In this document: positions 42,358 through 50,770 of the stretch, one piece after another
Layout: each line of letters starts with the position of its first letter
Numbering within the stretch: position 1 is the stretch's first letter
NCBI GenBank assembly: GCA_017646335.1
Contig: JAGCMT010000074.1
Span: 1-53,604 of the forward strand
Direction of reading: 5' to 3'
From: Burkholderiaceae bacterium
GTDB taxonomy: Bacteria; Pseudomonadota; Gammaproteobacteria; Burkholderiales; Burkholderiaceae_F
Length of the DNA stretch: 53,604 nt
Notes under the pieces: generated by a model
Databases searched by the model: none
Told to the model about the DNA's origin: nothing
The model's input: the letters and a program-made list of their open reading frames with translations, nothing else
Position numbers and translations under genes: made by a program

Positions 42358-44263
42358 GCTATTGGCCCCTGCAAAGAATGCCGACATCGGTATTGAAGCC
42401 ATCAATCACGGTGCGGATGCCGTTTATATTGGCGGACCAAGCTTTGGCGCCCGCGTGGAAGCGGCCAATGCCTTTGCCGATCTTGACCGTTTAACGAATT
42501 ACGCTCATCGCTACGGTGCTCGTGTTTTCATGACACTCAATACGATCGTTGCCGATCACGAAATGGATGACGCCGTGAAGGCCGCTTGGCAAGCCTATGA
42601 AAGCGGAGTGGATGCATTGATCGTGCAAGACATGGGGCTTCTCGAGGCCGACTTGCCGCCGATTCAATTGCATGCCTCAACCCAATGCGATGTACGTACG
42701 CCGGAAAAAGCTCGATTCTTGGAATCGATCGGTTTTTCTCAAATCGTGTTGGCTCGTGAACTGTCTTTGGATGCCGTTCGCGCTTGCTACGGTGCGCTCA
42801 AGGATGCACGTATCGAACACTTTATCCACGGTGCGCTTTGCGTATCCTATTCGGGTCAATGCTATGCGAGCTTTGCTGCCAACGGCCGTAGTGCCAACCG
42901 CGGTGCTTGTGCACAATTGTGTCGACTCCCCTACTCGGTCTTTACGGAGACTGGAGAAGTCTTGGTGCGTGAAAAACACGTCTTGTCATTAAAGGACAAC
43001 AATCAAACGGATCACTTGGCCGCTTTGATTGAAGCCGGTGTGCGTAGTTTCAAGATCGAAGGTCGATTAAAAGACATGGGCTACGTGAAAAATATCACGG
43101 CTCACTATCGCCAACGACTCGATGCCTTCTTAAACGAGCATCCTGAATTTGCGCAAGCCAGTGACGGTCATTGCACCTACACGTTTGAACCGGCTCCGGA
43201 AAAGAGTTTCAATCGCGGTTTTACGGATTACTTTACGATCGATCGCCGTCATGATTTGGCCGTTTTTGATACGCCGAAAAACACGGGCCCTCGTTTGGGC
43301 ACCGTTGTGCGCGTCAATGCCGACACGATTGATATCAAAACAGTTGAAGCCATGAGCAATAGTGACGGTTTAACCTATTTGACTCGCGAAGGCGAATTGG
43401 AAGGTTTTGCGGTCAATCGTGCGGAGAATATCGGTAAGAATCTCTGGCGTTTGACGTTGCGCGATCGTCCCATTTGGCGTCGCCATCCGCAATTGGCTCC
43501 GGGTATGACGCTTTATCGCAATCGCGACAAACTTTGGGACGATTTGCTCGAACGAGCGTCCGCCGTTCGTAAAATCCCGGTGAAAGCTCATTGGATGGCC
43601 AATGAAACCTCGTTTGCGTTGACGCTTACGGATTGTCGTGGTACCAGCGTCACCGTCACGCAAACGCCGGAAAAGATCGAAGTGGCCGGGAACATTGAAC
43701 GCAACCAACAAAACTTGACGACTCAAATCAAAAAGATGGGGAACACCCTCTTTGAGGTCACGCAATTGCGCATCGATGGCGGTGAATTCTTTGCACCGAC
43801 CGGTTTTATCAACCAAATGCGCCGAGAGGCTGTGGAAGCATTGGATGCCAAGCGTGTTGCCGAGCTTCCGAAATTGATGCCTCGAGCCAAAGAAAACGAC
43901 GTTCCCTATCCGGACGCTTGCGACTTCCGTGCCAATGTGTTGAATGAACAAGCCATTCATTTCTATAAGAAACACGGCGTCAGCATCACTGAGGGTGCTT
44001 TTGAAACGGGAGAAATCCATCGCGAAGTGCCGGTGATGCTCACCAAACATTGCGTACGTTTTGCCTTGGGTCGTTGCTTGAAAGACAACATCGACAAGGT
44101 AAAAGCCGATCCGAATTCCAAGGAAATCTATCGCCCGGATCCGCTGATTTTGAAGACTGCCAACCGTACCTACCGCGCAACCTTTGATTGCAAGGCTTGC
44201 GAGATGACGCTTTGGGGAAAGCGTATGACAAACGAATCGCTGGGCAAAATGAAAATCAAATAA
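42335..44263 (+). CDS. rlhA: U32-family protein, 23S rRNA 5-hydroxycytidine synthase-like
   Basis: A 642-residue U32 'peptidase' protein matching the long RlhA (YdcP) type, which in Escherichia coli hydroxylates C2501 of 23S rRNA using prephenate. It starts at the ATG at 42335 (AAGGAG 9 nt upstream), inside the ankyrin gene. The N-terminal barrel has ELLAPAKNADIGIEAINHGA and DAVYIGG. The U32 signature is HGALCVSYSGQCYAS..RGACAQLCRLPY near 170-205, with its Cys set, followed by SFKIEGRLKD. The C-terminal part (PVKAHWMANETSFALTL) matches the extension of the long type, which the short YegQ type lacks. More Cys occur near the C-terminus (DCKACEMTLWGK). Confidence 0.85.
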   Translation: MPKIQPLELLAPAKNADIGIEAINHGADAVYIGGPSFGARVEAANAFADLDRLTNYAHRYGARVFMTLNTIVADHEMDDAVKAAWQAYESGVDALIVQDMGLLEADLPPIQLHASTQCDVRTPEKARFLESIGFSQIVLARELSLDAVRACYGALKDARIEHFIHGALCVSYSGQCYASFAANGRSANRGACAQLCRLPYSVFTETGEVLVREKHVLSLKDNNQTDHLAALIEAGVRSFKIEGRLKDMGYVKNITAHYRQRLDAFLNEHPEFAQASDGHCTYTFEPAPEKSFNRGFTDYFTIDRRHDLAVFDTPKNTGPRLGTVVRVNADTIDIKTVEAMSNSDGLTYLTREGELEGFAVNRAENIGKNLWRLTLRDRPIWRRHPQLAPGMTLYRNRDKLWDDLLERASAVRKIPVKAHWMANETSFALTLTDCRGTSVTVTQTPEKIEVAGNIERNQQNLTTQIKKMGNTLFEVTQLRIDGGEFFAPTGFINQMRREAVEALDAKRVAELPKLMPRAKENDVPYPDACDFRANVLNEQAIHFYKKHGVSITEGAFETGEIHREVPVMLTKHCVRFALGRCLKDNIDKVKADPNSKEIYRPDPLILKTANRTYRATFDCKACEMTLWGKRMTNESLGKMKIK

Positions 44264-44320
44264 ATTTTGTTAATCGATTTAATCGAAATCATAATTCACT
44301 AGGTAAAAACCTTAGGCGTT

Positions 44321-44409
44321 TATGCTAAAGTTCGTCCTGTGAGGGGTAACCCATTTTCCCCAATCGAAAAAAAGTCGAGGTAACATTCGGTCCGTGCCAC
44401 GATTTTTTT
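44321..44409 (+). ncRNA. Possible short transcript in the gap after rlhA
   Basis: The 196-bp gap has an extended -10-like TATGCTAAAGT (44321-44331). Then comes a G4/C4 hairpin (44343-44346 with 44358-44361) and an AATCG / CGATT closing stem (44362-44366 with 44400-44404) running into T7. This looks like a roughly 70-nt transcript with its own terminator. No known RNA family is recognised and no -35 is clear. Confidence 0.3.
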
Positions 44410-44416
44410 AACCAAT

Positions 44417-44453
44417 AAAAAAGCGAATCGTTTTTAAGCGATTCGCTTTTTTT
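44417..44453. terminator. Terminator after ccmD, bidirectional
   Basis: A 12-bp stem AAAAGCGAATCG / CGATTCGCTTTT (44419-44430 with 44439-44450), with A and T tracts on both sides. Confidence 0.85.
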
Positions 44454-44459
44454 CTTGCT

Positions 44460-44651
44460 TTAGTCGATCAGCAAGTTCATTTCGCTTCGGCGTGCTCGCG
44501 CCTCACGAATCAGGGTTTGATAAGCCCGACGACGACGGTTCTTCAAACTGAAAAGCTCAATGATCACGATCGTGACCGCCAGAATCGACGTCAACAACAC
44601 GTACCAACCGGCTTCGCCCAAATGCAAGACGTTAACCAGATCCAGCCACAT
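44460..44651 (-). CDS. ccmD: CcmD-like small heme exporter protein
   Basis: A 63-residue protein with one N-terminal membrane helix (GWYVLLTSILAVTIVIIELFS) followed by a strongly basic stretch (LKNRRRRAYQTLIREARARR), the CcmD pattern. CcmD helps release holo-CcmE in cytochrome c maturation. It starts at the ATG at 44651, which shares one base with the ccmC stop (TGATG), so translation is coupled. Assignment rests on pattern and on position after ccmC. Confidence 0.75.
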   Translation of the reverse strand: MWLDLVNVLHLGEAGWYVLLTSILAVTIVIIELFSLKNRRRRAYQTLIREARARRSEMNLLID

Positions 44652-45385
44652 CAGAGAACCCCTTCCAAAGCATCTTCTTGAGCCCAAACGGCACGGTGCT
44701 CGCGTTCCAAAATAACCGTACGCGTACGAGCCAAAATCATGGCTGTCGTGTACATCACGAACATTGCCATCATCATGGCAATCAAAATCGGCGCGTCCTG
44801 ACCGCTCGAGCGACCCAAACTATTGCCCAAATCATGTTGCATGGGCGTGACAAAATCGAAACCAAAGTAGGCACCCGGCAACAACACGGCCCCTAAAATC
44901 GCGACCCAACCGGCACGGACATCATTTTGACGTTGGAAACTGATACCCGGCGTATTGGCGATCGTGATAAAAGCAAAAAACAGGAGCATCTGAATCAAAA
45001 GCCCCGTCAAACGCAAGTCCCAAACCCAATAAACACCCCAAAGCGTACGACCGAAAAGGGCCCCGGCACCGATGGCGAAAACCGTCATCAAAATCCCGGT
45101 CGGAGCAATGGCCATGGTCAACGAGGCCACCAACGTACTGTCTTTACGAAGAATCATCAAAAGGCTCATCAGGGCGAGCATAAAAAAGCTGCCCACCGAC
45201 ACGACGCTTGCAGCCAAATGAGCGTAGAACACCCAATAGATGTCCGCCGTACCAATGGCCGTCGTCGACGAAAAACCGAACATCCACACGACGCAGGCAA
45301 TCAAAAGCCCACTCGCGAGCCACAGCAATTTCGGGATCACGGAACCGGCAAATAAATAGAAGTTTTTGGGTTCACTTAAATACAT
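44651..45385 (-). CDS. ccmC: Heme exporter / heme-handling protein CcmC
   Basis: A 244-residue inner-membrane protein of cytochrome c maturation System I, loading heme onto CcmE. Six hydrophobic segments are visible. The heme-binding tryptophan-rich motif appears as WGVYWVWDLRLTGLL near residue 117, one position different from the common WGTWWVWDARLT. Periplasmic His residues lie in YWVFYAHLAA and TPMQHDLGNS. Followed at once by ccmD. No ccmA, ccmB, ccmE or ccmF is present on either side, so the pathway genes are scattered. Confidence 0.9.
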   Translation of the reverse strand: MYLSEPKNFYLFAGSVIPKLLWLASGLLIACVVWMFGFSSTTAIGTADIYWVFYAHLAASVVSVGSFFMLALMSLLMILRKDSTLVASLTMAIAPTGILMTVFAIGAGALFGRTLWGVYWVWDLRLTGLLIQMLLFFAFITIANTPGISFQRQNDVRAGWVAILGAVLLPGAYFGFDFVTPMQHDLGNSLGRSSGQDAPILIAMMMAMFVMYTTAMILARTRTVILEREHRAVWAQEDALEGVL

Positions 45386-45452
45386 AACAAATTATCAGTC
45401 GTACGTTCGGCTTAATTGTACGCAACCGAACGCTGTCACGCCCGTCAAAGGT

Positions 45453-46028
45453 TTATGCGACGTGAATCGCCTCACCGATACGGTAGAAATGACCGCCTGC
45501 CACATAGTGCAACGTTCGAAGCGCATCATCAGCCGCCTCAAAATGCCAATGACCGTCGGTAAACACACGCGAGTCCGCCCAAGCGGCAACGGCCTCTCCG
45601 ATAAAGAGGTCATAACGTTGTTCATTATGAAACTCCGGAATCACTTTGAAGACCACCCAAGCCACACAACCTTCGACCATCGGGATGGGCGAATCAGGAA
45701 CTTTGATCAACTTCGCCCCGCTTTTTGCGATTTTATCGGCCTCATCAAACTTGGATACGCTACCCAAATACAGCGTTTCTTTCACAATGCCGGCACCGGG
45801 CAGTCCAATGGCAAAATAGCCGCTTTGCTCAACCAACTTGCGCGTGTAATGGGTCTTGTCAATCACGGCCGTCACTTTTGCCGGTACCAGATCCAATGCG
45901 CACACCCAACTGGCGGGCATCACATCGACATCGCCCTGAAACTCAGCGGCAACCAAGCCCGTCGCACCGATATTGAAAAGTCGGTAAATCTTGTCTTGTG
46001 CAACCGAAATCATCGTGTCAGGTAACAT
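45453..46028 (-). CDS. Flavin reductase-like FMN-binding split-barrel protein
   Basis: A 191-residue flavin reductase-like protein. Pattern: VMPASWVCALDLVPAKVTAVI near residue 40, where FMN binds in the family, then KTHYTRKLVEQSGYFAIGLP and GCVAWVVFKVIPE. It probably reduces FMN with NAD(P)H for a partner or acts as a small oxidoreductase. The ATG at 46028 is used, with GGAG 6 nt upstream. Monocistronic and downstream of no clear partner. Confidence 0.82.
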   Translation of the reverse strand: MLPDTMISVAQDKIYRLFNIGATGLVAAEFQGDVDVMPASWVCALDLVPAKVTAVIDKTHYTRKLVEQSGYFAIGLPGAGIVKETLYLGSVSKFDEADKIAKSGAKLIKVPDSPIPMVEGCVAWVVFKVIPEFHNEQRYDLFIGEAVAAWADSRVFTDGHWHFEAADDALRTLHYVAGGHFYRIGEAIHVA

Positions 46029-46171
46029 TTCTTTCTCCAATCTTTCTTCGAGACTACAACCATCTTACGGCAATCCAGCAAAAAAATCCCTTCTGAGCAA
46101 TTTGATGTAGGCAGCAACATTTGCTTGCACTTTTTTACGGACGGATACCCAGGATTTGGGATACGATAACC

Positions 46172-46270
46172 CTAACAAGCCAAGCTTGATCACTCTCCCA
46201 AGAGAGTCCATACCCTAGAAAGAAAGACTTGTAGCCTGCGTTAGTCATCCGTGCTTTCGCAGGTTCTTTT
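46172..46270 (+). ncRNA. Structured RNA candidate upstream of the response regulator gene
   Basis: The 288-bp gap between the flavin reductase and response regulator genes folds as an ordered structure. ACAAG / CTTGT (around 46174-46178 and 46228-46232) encloses the hairpin ACTCTC-ccaa-GAGAGT (46192-46207). A terminator-like hairpin CCTGCG / CGCAGG follows (46235-46240 with 46258-46263), running into TTCTTTTTC. It ends about 47 nt before the response regulator ATG. It could be a free small RNA or a transcription attenuator for that gene. Not recognised as 6S or 4.5S RNA. Confidence 0.45.
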
Positions 46271-46316
46271 TCTATACAATTTGGCTTTGTAAATGACGAC
46301 TTTTTGAAAGACCAAT

Positions 46317-46976
46317 ATGCAATTTCTCATCGTTGACGACCATTCCATCGTAACCATGGCCCTGAGCCTTTTGCTCAAGGACTTTGACGGTCAAACCAAC
46401 ACGGTTTATACCGCCAATTCCAAAGAGGATGCCTTGGTATTGGCCGATCAATACGGTGACACGGCAGATTTGATGATTTTGGACTTATCGATGCCCGGTG
46501 TGGAAGGCACGAGCTTGATGGAAGAAATCGTTCAACGTCATCCGACTATGAAAATTTTGGTCATGTCGGGCTTGACCGATCAACACAGCATCCTCAAAGT
46601 TTTGCAAATGGGTGCCGCCGGTTTCATCCCGAAGTCTTTGGACGCCGGCCTTCTAACGGCCGCCATTCGATTCGTTTTAAACGGCGGAGTCTACATTCCG
46701 GTCAAATTGTTGGCCGAAGCTCAACGCTCCACCTTCTTATCGGCTCGTGAAATCACGCGACCGTCGTTGGAGTCCGTGCATTTGACCGAACGCCAAAAAG
46801 ACGTTTTGGCATTGTTAGCCAAGGGTGCTCCGATCAAACGAATCTGTAAGGAACTCAACCTTTCCGAAGGCACCGTCAAGACGCACGTGACGGCCATCTA
46901 TCGCGCCTTTAATGCCAGTAACCGTACCGAAGCGCTCTTGGAAGCCCGTCGACACGGTTTTGACGTTGCGCTCTAA
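46317..46976 (+). CDS. NarL/LuxR-family response regulator
   Basis: A 219-residue two-component regulator. The receiver domain has acidic pocket residues Asp7 and Asp8 (FLIVDDH), the phosphorylation site Asp56 (LMILDLSMPG) and the conserved Lys in GFIPKSLD. A short linker leads to a C-terminal LuxR-type helix-turn-helix (TERQKDVLALLAKGAPIKRI, LNLSEGTVKTHVTAIYRAF). Its stop overlaps that of the convergent hybrid kinase gene by 4 nt, which points to a functional pair. A structured leader or small RNA lies upstream. Confidence 0.92.
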   Translation: MQFLIVDDHSIVTMALSLLLKDFDGQTNTVYTANSKEDALVLADQYGDTADLMILDLSMPGVEGTSLMEEIVQRHPTMKILVMSGLTDQHSILKVLQMGAAGFIPKSLDAGLLTAAIRFVLNGGVYIPVKLLAEAQRSTFLSAREITRPSLESVHLTERQKDVLALLAKGAPIKRICKELNLSEGTVKTHVTAIYRAFNASNRTEALLEARRHGFDVAL

Positions 46977-48880
46977 TTATTCTTTTTAGCCATTCGAATC
47001 TCGGCTTCGGTAACCGCCGCATGCAATGCTGCATTGAGCGTCTCACCCGAAGCCGGTTTTTGTAAGATTTGCGGCATGGCAAATAAAGCCGCTTCTTGCG
47101 CATTCAAAAGTGCCAACTCACGCATGTATTGCGTGCGGATCTCATCGTTTGAAACCGCCGTCAACAAAATCGACGGTACTCGATAACCGATCAGTCGCGT
47201 CATGGCCGGAATCAATTGCAAACCGGTCAAGCGATCGTCTCCCAAATTAAAGTCACAGACAATCGCATGAATCAGCGTCTTACTTCGAATCGCTTCCACG
47301 GTCTCATCATCCAAATAATCGGATGCAATGACATGCGCACCCCAACTCTCAAGTAACACTTTCAAACTGTTGCGCACAATGGCGTTATCTTCGATCAAGA
47401 CAATCGTTGCCGGAAGGTCTTCGAAGGTACTCTTTTTCAAATGAGCTCGAGTAAAAATCTCCGCTTGTTGCTGCTCATGAACGGGCAATTCCAAACGGAA
47501 AACGGAACCTCGACCGACACGAGAGCCCAGGCTTACACGCAAATTGAGCATTTCACCGATAATGCGTACGATCGACAACCCCAAACCGTACCCTTCGGTC
47601 GTATTTCTCGTCGTCTCGGCTCGGAAAAACGATTCAAAAATTCGCTTTTGGTCGGCTTTGTCAATCCCCGCCCCACTATCGACCACGCAAATGCTCACGC
47701 GTTTGTGACCTAAAAGACGAGCCGCCAAAACCACTTCACCCTCTTTGGTATACGCCAAGGCATTGGTAAGCAAGTTACGAAGTGCACGCATCAATAGTTG
47801 CGGATCCGTATGAACGATAACGTCCAAATTTTTCAAGCGGAAATTCAAACCTCGTTGTTGTGCCAAGGGCTCAAATTCAAAAGCCAAGTCTTCCAACAAG
47901 GACTTTAAATGCACCGGTTTGGCATCCACCGTCATATTGCCCATCTCGAGTCGGGACACTTCCAAAATCTGGCCGACCAAATCTTGCAAGGTATGCGTCG
48001 TTTTACTCAACTGCTCAACCACCACTTTCATTTGCGGGTCTTGAACACCTTGCAATAACTGCATGTAGATACCAATGGCTTGCAACGGTTGACGAATATC
48101 GTGATTGGCCGCCGCAAAGAATCGCCCGTGTTTACGGCTTCGCTCTTCGACATCGCGACGCACGCGGTCTGCCAACTTTTTCTCTAACGTGAGACGTTTG
48201 ACCAATTGCGCATTTTCTTGGTCATTGCGCACAGCTGCTTTCACGATGTCATTGAATCGGCGACCCGAATAGAAAATGAAAATCATGATCGCAACGAGCA
48301 CCAAGGCGATGGCCATACGAGAGACACCGAACATCAACGCCAATCGTAAGATCAAAGGAGTGACACTCAAAAGCGTAAAGACAAAAAGACTCGGCAACCA
48401 ACAAGCGTAGACCGGCCAAGAAGCAAAACTCACGGACAAAATCAGCGAAAGCATCAGCACGAGCTCAAAAGTGAGTTCCGCATGATCGACGGAAAAACTG
48501 GCACCGGCCACAGCCCAAATCAAACCGGCCACCACCGAAATCACCATCCAAACGCGAACCCACAATGCAATACGAGCATGACGGTGACGATCGGCCCAAA
48601 AACGACGCGTAAATTCAAGCGACGCATAAATATGAACGCCTACTAGAACGAACCACGTGATCAAAAAAATGTGGTTAACCTCTTTCCACATCAAAAAGAG
48701 TAAACCCAATGCGCTACAAGCCTCAACGGCCAAAGCCACCGGTTGAAGCTGCAAAGAGCTTTGGATTTGACGAACCAAAAGACGCGAATCTCGACGAAGC
48801 GATTCGGAAGAAGCTTTCGAGAACGAGGCCTCCAAGCTTTGAACACATCGATTGATAAGTTGGAAAAAACGCGCAATCAT
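46973..48880 (-). CDS. Membrane hybrid sensor histidine kinase
   Basis: A 635-residue inner-membrane kinase. About six helices fill residues 45-205, with no large periplasmic domain, so it may sense a membrane or quinone-related cue. A coiled-coil (210-250) leads to the phosphoacceptor His260 (AANHDIRQPLQAIG). The ATPase domain has the N box (Asn373, LLTNALAY), DSGAGID at 401 and EGYGLGLSIV at 429. A C-terminal receiver domain (492-610) has IEDN and the acceptor Asp543 (VCDFNLGDD). The layout matches hybrid kinases paired with NarL-type regulators. Convergent with that regulator, stops overlapping by 4 nt. Confidence 0.92.
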   Translation of the reverse strand: MIARFFQLINRCVQSLEASFSKASSESLRRDSRLLVRQIQSSLQLQPVALAVEACSALGLLFLMWKEVNHIFLITWFVLVGVHIYASLEFTRRFWADRHRHARIALWVRVWMVISVVAGLIWAVAGASFSVDHAELTFELVLMLSLILSVSFASWPVYACWLPSLFVFTLLSVTPLILRLALMFGVSRMAIALVLVAIMIFIFYSGRRFNDIVKAAVRNDQENAQLVKRLTLEKKLADRVRRDVEERSRKHGRFFAAANHDIRQPLQAIGIYMQLLQGVQDPQMKVVVEQLSKTTHTLQDLVGQILEVSRLEMGNMTVDAKPVHLKSLLEDLAFEFEPLAQQRGLNFRLKNLDVIVHTDPQLLMRALRNLLTNALAYTKEGEVVLAARLLGHKRVSICVVDSGAGIDKADQKRIFESFFRAETTRNTTEGYGLGLSIVRIIGEMLNLRVSLGSRVGRGSVFRLELPVHEQQQAEIFTRAHLKKSTFEDLPATIVLIEDNAIVRNSLKVLLESWGAHVIASDYLDDETVEAIRSKTLIHAIVCDFNLGDDRLTGLQLIPAMTRLIGYRVPSILLTAVSNDEIRTQYMRELALLNAQEAALFAMPQILQKPASGETLNAALHAAVTEAEIRMAKKNN

Positions 48881-49794
48881 TTTTTAATAATCGGATGATC
48901 AGTAGACGATAGCGTAACACGATGAGAACGCATCGTCAGAGTCGTTTGGGCACCGACCGGCATCGTTACACGCTCGGCAACGTGCCCGAAAGGTAAGCCT
49001 TCAATAATCGGAATTTCCGGAAGACGAGCACGCAAATACTCGATTGCATCTCGCCAAGCAAATTCATTCTCAGCCAATTCACCTCGACCGTCTGCCCCGC
49101 GGAAGTCTCCTAAAAGAATCGCCTTTTGTTTTTGAAGAACGCCGCTCATCTCCAATTGCAACAGCATGCGCTCAAGTCGATAAGCCCGCTCATGCACATC
49201 TTCCAAAAACAAAATGCCTCCCTCAATCTCGGGGAAGTGTGAGGTGCCTAAAAGGGAGGTCACCATGGAAAGATTGCCTCCCCATAGCACGCCTTCGATA
49301 TCCAAATTAAAGAGTTGTGGGGAATCAAACTCAACGCGCCATTCCGAGTCGAGCACGGCATTTAAAAAACTGTTTTCGGTGATTTCCGGCACGTCCGTCG
49401 CATAAGAAACTCCGGTCGGGCCTTGATAAGAAACTTTTCCCGTATGTGCCAAGTACGCCAAATTCAAAGCGGTAAAGTCTGAAAAACCGCACAGTATCGG
49501 ATCATGGGCAGCAATCGCCTGAAAATCGATCGAATCGAGCAAGCGAGACAAGCCGTAGCCACCACGAATGGGCATCACCACATCCACCGTCGGATCCGCG
49601 ATAAGACACATTAAGGCACGAAGTCGCTCTGCCTCCGTCCCGCCAAACTGTTTGACGGGATGGAAAACCGTTTCATCAAACGTCAATTGAGCACCACGCT
49701 CCAATAACGAGGCGCGAATCGAATCCATTTTCGCGCAATCGTCAACGGTGCGAGAAGGTGCACAAAAACCTATATGAAACGGATACTTAGCCAT
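48877..49794 (-). CDS. ldcA: LD-carboxypeptidase (S66 family)
   Basis: Serine peptidase that removes the terminal D-Ala from murein tetrapeptides in cell-wall recycling. The 305-residue protein starts at the ATG at 49794, 8 nt inside the tadA stop region; a TTG five codons earlier lacks support. Motifs: GFCAPSRTVDD near the N-terminus, MPIRGGYGLSRLLD, and the nucleophile region GFSDFTALNLAY (Ser near 108). The catalytic Glu/His part follows in WGGNLSMVTSLLGT, LFLEDVHERAYRLERML and GLPFGHVAERVTMPVG. The gene overlaps the kinase gene start by 4 nt, so tadA-ldcA-kinase may be one transcript. Confidence 0.9.
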   Translation of the reverse strand: MAKYPFHIGFCAPSRTVDDCAKMDSIRASLLERGAQLTFDETVFHPVKQFGGTEAERLRALMCLIADPTVDVVMPIRGGYGLSRLLDSIDFQAIAAHDPILCGFSDFTALNLAYLAHTGKVSYQGPTGVSYATDVPEITENSFLNAVLDSEWRVEFDSPQLFNLDIEGVLWGGNLSMVTSLLGTSHFPEIEGGILFLEDVHERAYRLERMLLQLEMSGVLQKQKAILLGDFRGADGRGELAENEFAWRDAIEYLRARLPEIPIIEGLPFGHVAERVTMPVGAQTTLTMRSHRVTLSSTDHPIIKK

Positions 49795-50647
49795 GTCGTT
49801 TTTTATCAAAAAAGTCCGTCAGCAACGTCGCAGCTTCCTCTGCCAAAAGGCCGCCCTCAACTTGCGGGCGATGATTGAGTTTGGCAACCGTCCCCAAATC
49901 CACGGCGCTACCATAAGCGCCGGTCTTGGCATCCTTTGCCCCATAAACCACACGATCGATACGTGCATGAGCGATCAGACCCGCACACATCGCACAAGGC
50001 TCTAGCGTCACATAAAGTGTGCAACCCTTCAAACGATAGTTTTCAAGCGCACGAGCGGCCTTACGAATGGCAACGACCTCGGCATGAGCACTCGGATCGT
50101 GCGTGGCGATACTCATGTTATGACCGACACCGATGATTTCACCGTCCTTAACGATCACGCAACCGACCGGAATTTCACCCAGTTTCCCTGCTTCTTTGGC
50201 GTATTCCAACGCTTCGCGCATGAATCCCATGTCATTGGCGTGTTGGATGCGACGACGACCGTTGATTTCTCGATTTTGCTTTTGAAGCACTTGACGCATG
50301 TTGTGGCGGAAATTGTCCCGGCGCTCTTCTTCAGCCAAAACCCCCGCTTCCAATTGCTCTCGAGTGAAGGCATCGGGATTGGTCTTCAAATAGCCCACCG
50401 TCGCTTCGTAAATCAGCCCTTTTTTCAAGGTCTGCAACAGCAACGTCGTCGGTTTTTCATTGAGCCAATTACCGGCATGATTGAGAAATTCGACCGCACT
50501 TTTCAATGCCATTTCGGCCGTAATCATATCGTTGGGTAAATAGCTGGCAAACCCTTGGAGTACCACGATCAAATCCTGCGGATCGTGGCGTTCTAGCGAG
50601 GCTAACGAACTGCCTCTGCGAATGGTCAATTCAATAAATCGCTGCAC
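49787..50647 (-). CDS. tadA: tRNA adenosine deaminase TadA with extra N-terminal domain
   Basis: Deaminates adenosine 34 of tRNA-Arg(ACG) to inosine. The C-terminal 150 residues are a normal TadA: FMREALEYAKEAGKLGEIPVG, the zinc-site HAEVVAIRKAA, and TLEPCAMCAGL with PCxxC. Usual length is near 165, but this frame has 286 residues. About 135 residues precede TadA and look helical and soluble (LKSAVEFLNHAGNWLNEKPTT, NPDAFTREQLEAGVLAEEERR), ending in a basic linker. The start is a GTG at 50647 with GGGAG 7 nt upstream, so the extension is probably translated. I do not recognise the added domain. Overlaps ldcA by 8 nt. Confidence 0.88.
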   Translation of the reverse strand: MQRFIELTIRRGSSLASLERHDPQDLIVVLQGFASYLPNDMITAEMALKSAVEFLNHAGNWLNEKPTTLLLQTLKKGLIYEATVGYLKTNPDAFTREQLEAGVLAEEERRDNFRHNMRQVLQKQNREINGRRRIQHANDMGFMREALEYAKEAGKLGEIPVGCVIVKDGEIIGVGHNMSIATHDPSAHAEVVAIRKAARALENYRLKGCTLYVTLEPCAMCAGLIAHARIDRVVYGAKDAKTGAYGSAVDLGTVAKLNHRPQVEGGLLAEEAATLLTDFFDKKRHG

Positions 50648-50714
50648 GGTAGACTCCCGAAAATGTACTCTTTGATTTTACTAGTGAAGAACGTCACGGG
50701 TACGGAAGAGCGCA

Positions 50715-50750
50715 AAAAAGAAAGCCTTCTTTGACATTGGCAAAGAAGGC
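50715..50750 (-). terminator. Terminator of the module C lysR gene
   Basis: A 10-bp stem GCCTTCTTTG / CAAAGAAGGC (50724-50733 with 50741-50750); on the minus strand it is followed by TTCTTTTTTG. Confidence 0.8.
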
Positions 50751-50770
50751 CTCAATTGGAATTACATCGT

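Noticed and set aside
46150-46280. 6S RNA or signal recognition particle RNA in the gap before the response regulator
   Set aside because: The fold has a short closing stem and separate hairpins, not the long central-bubble rod of 6S RNA, and lacks the GGAAGCAGC-type tetraloop region of 4.5S RNA.
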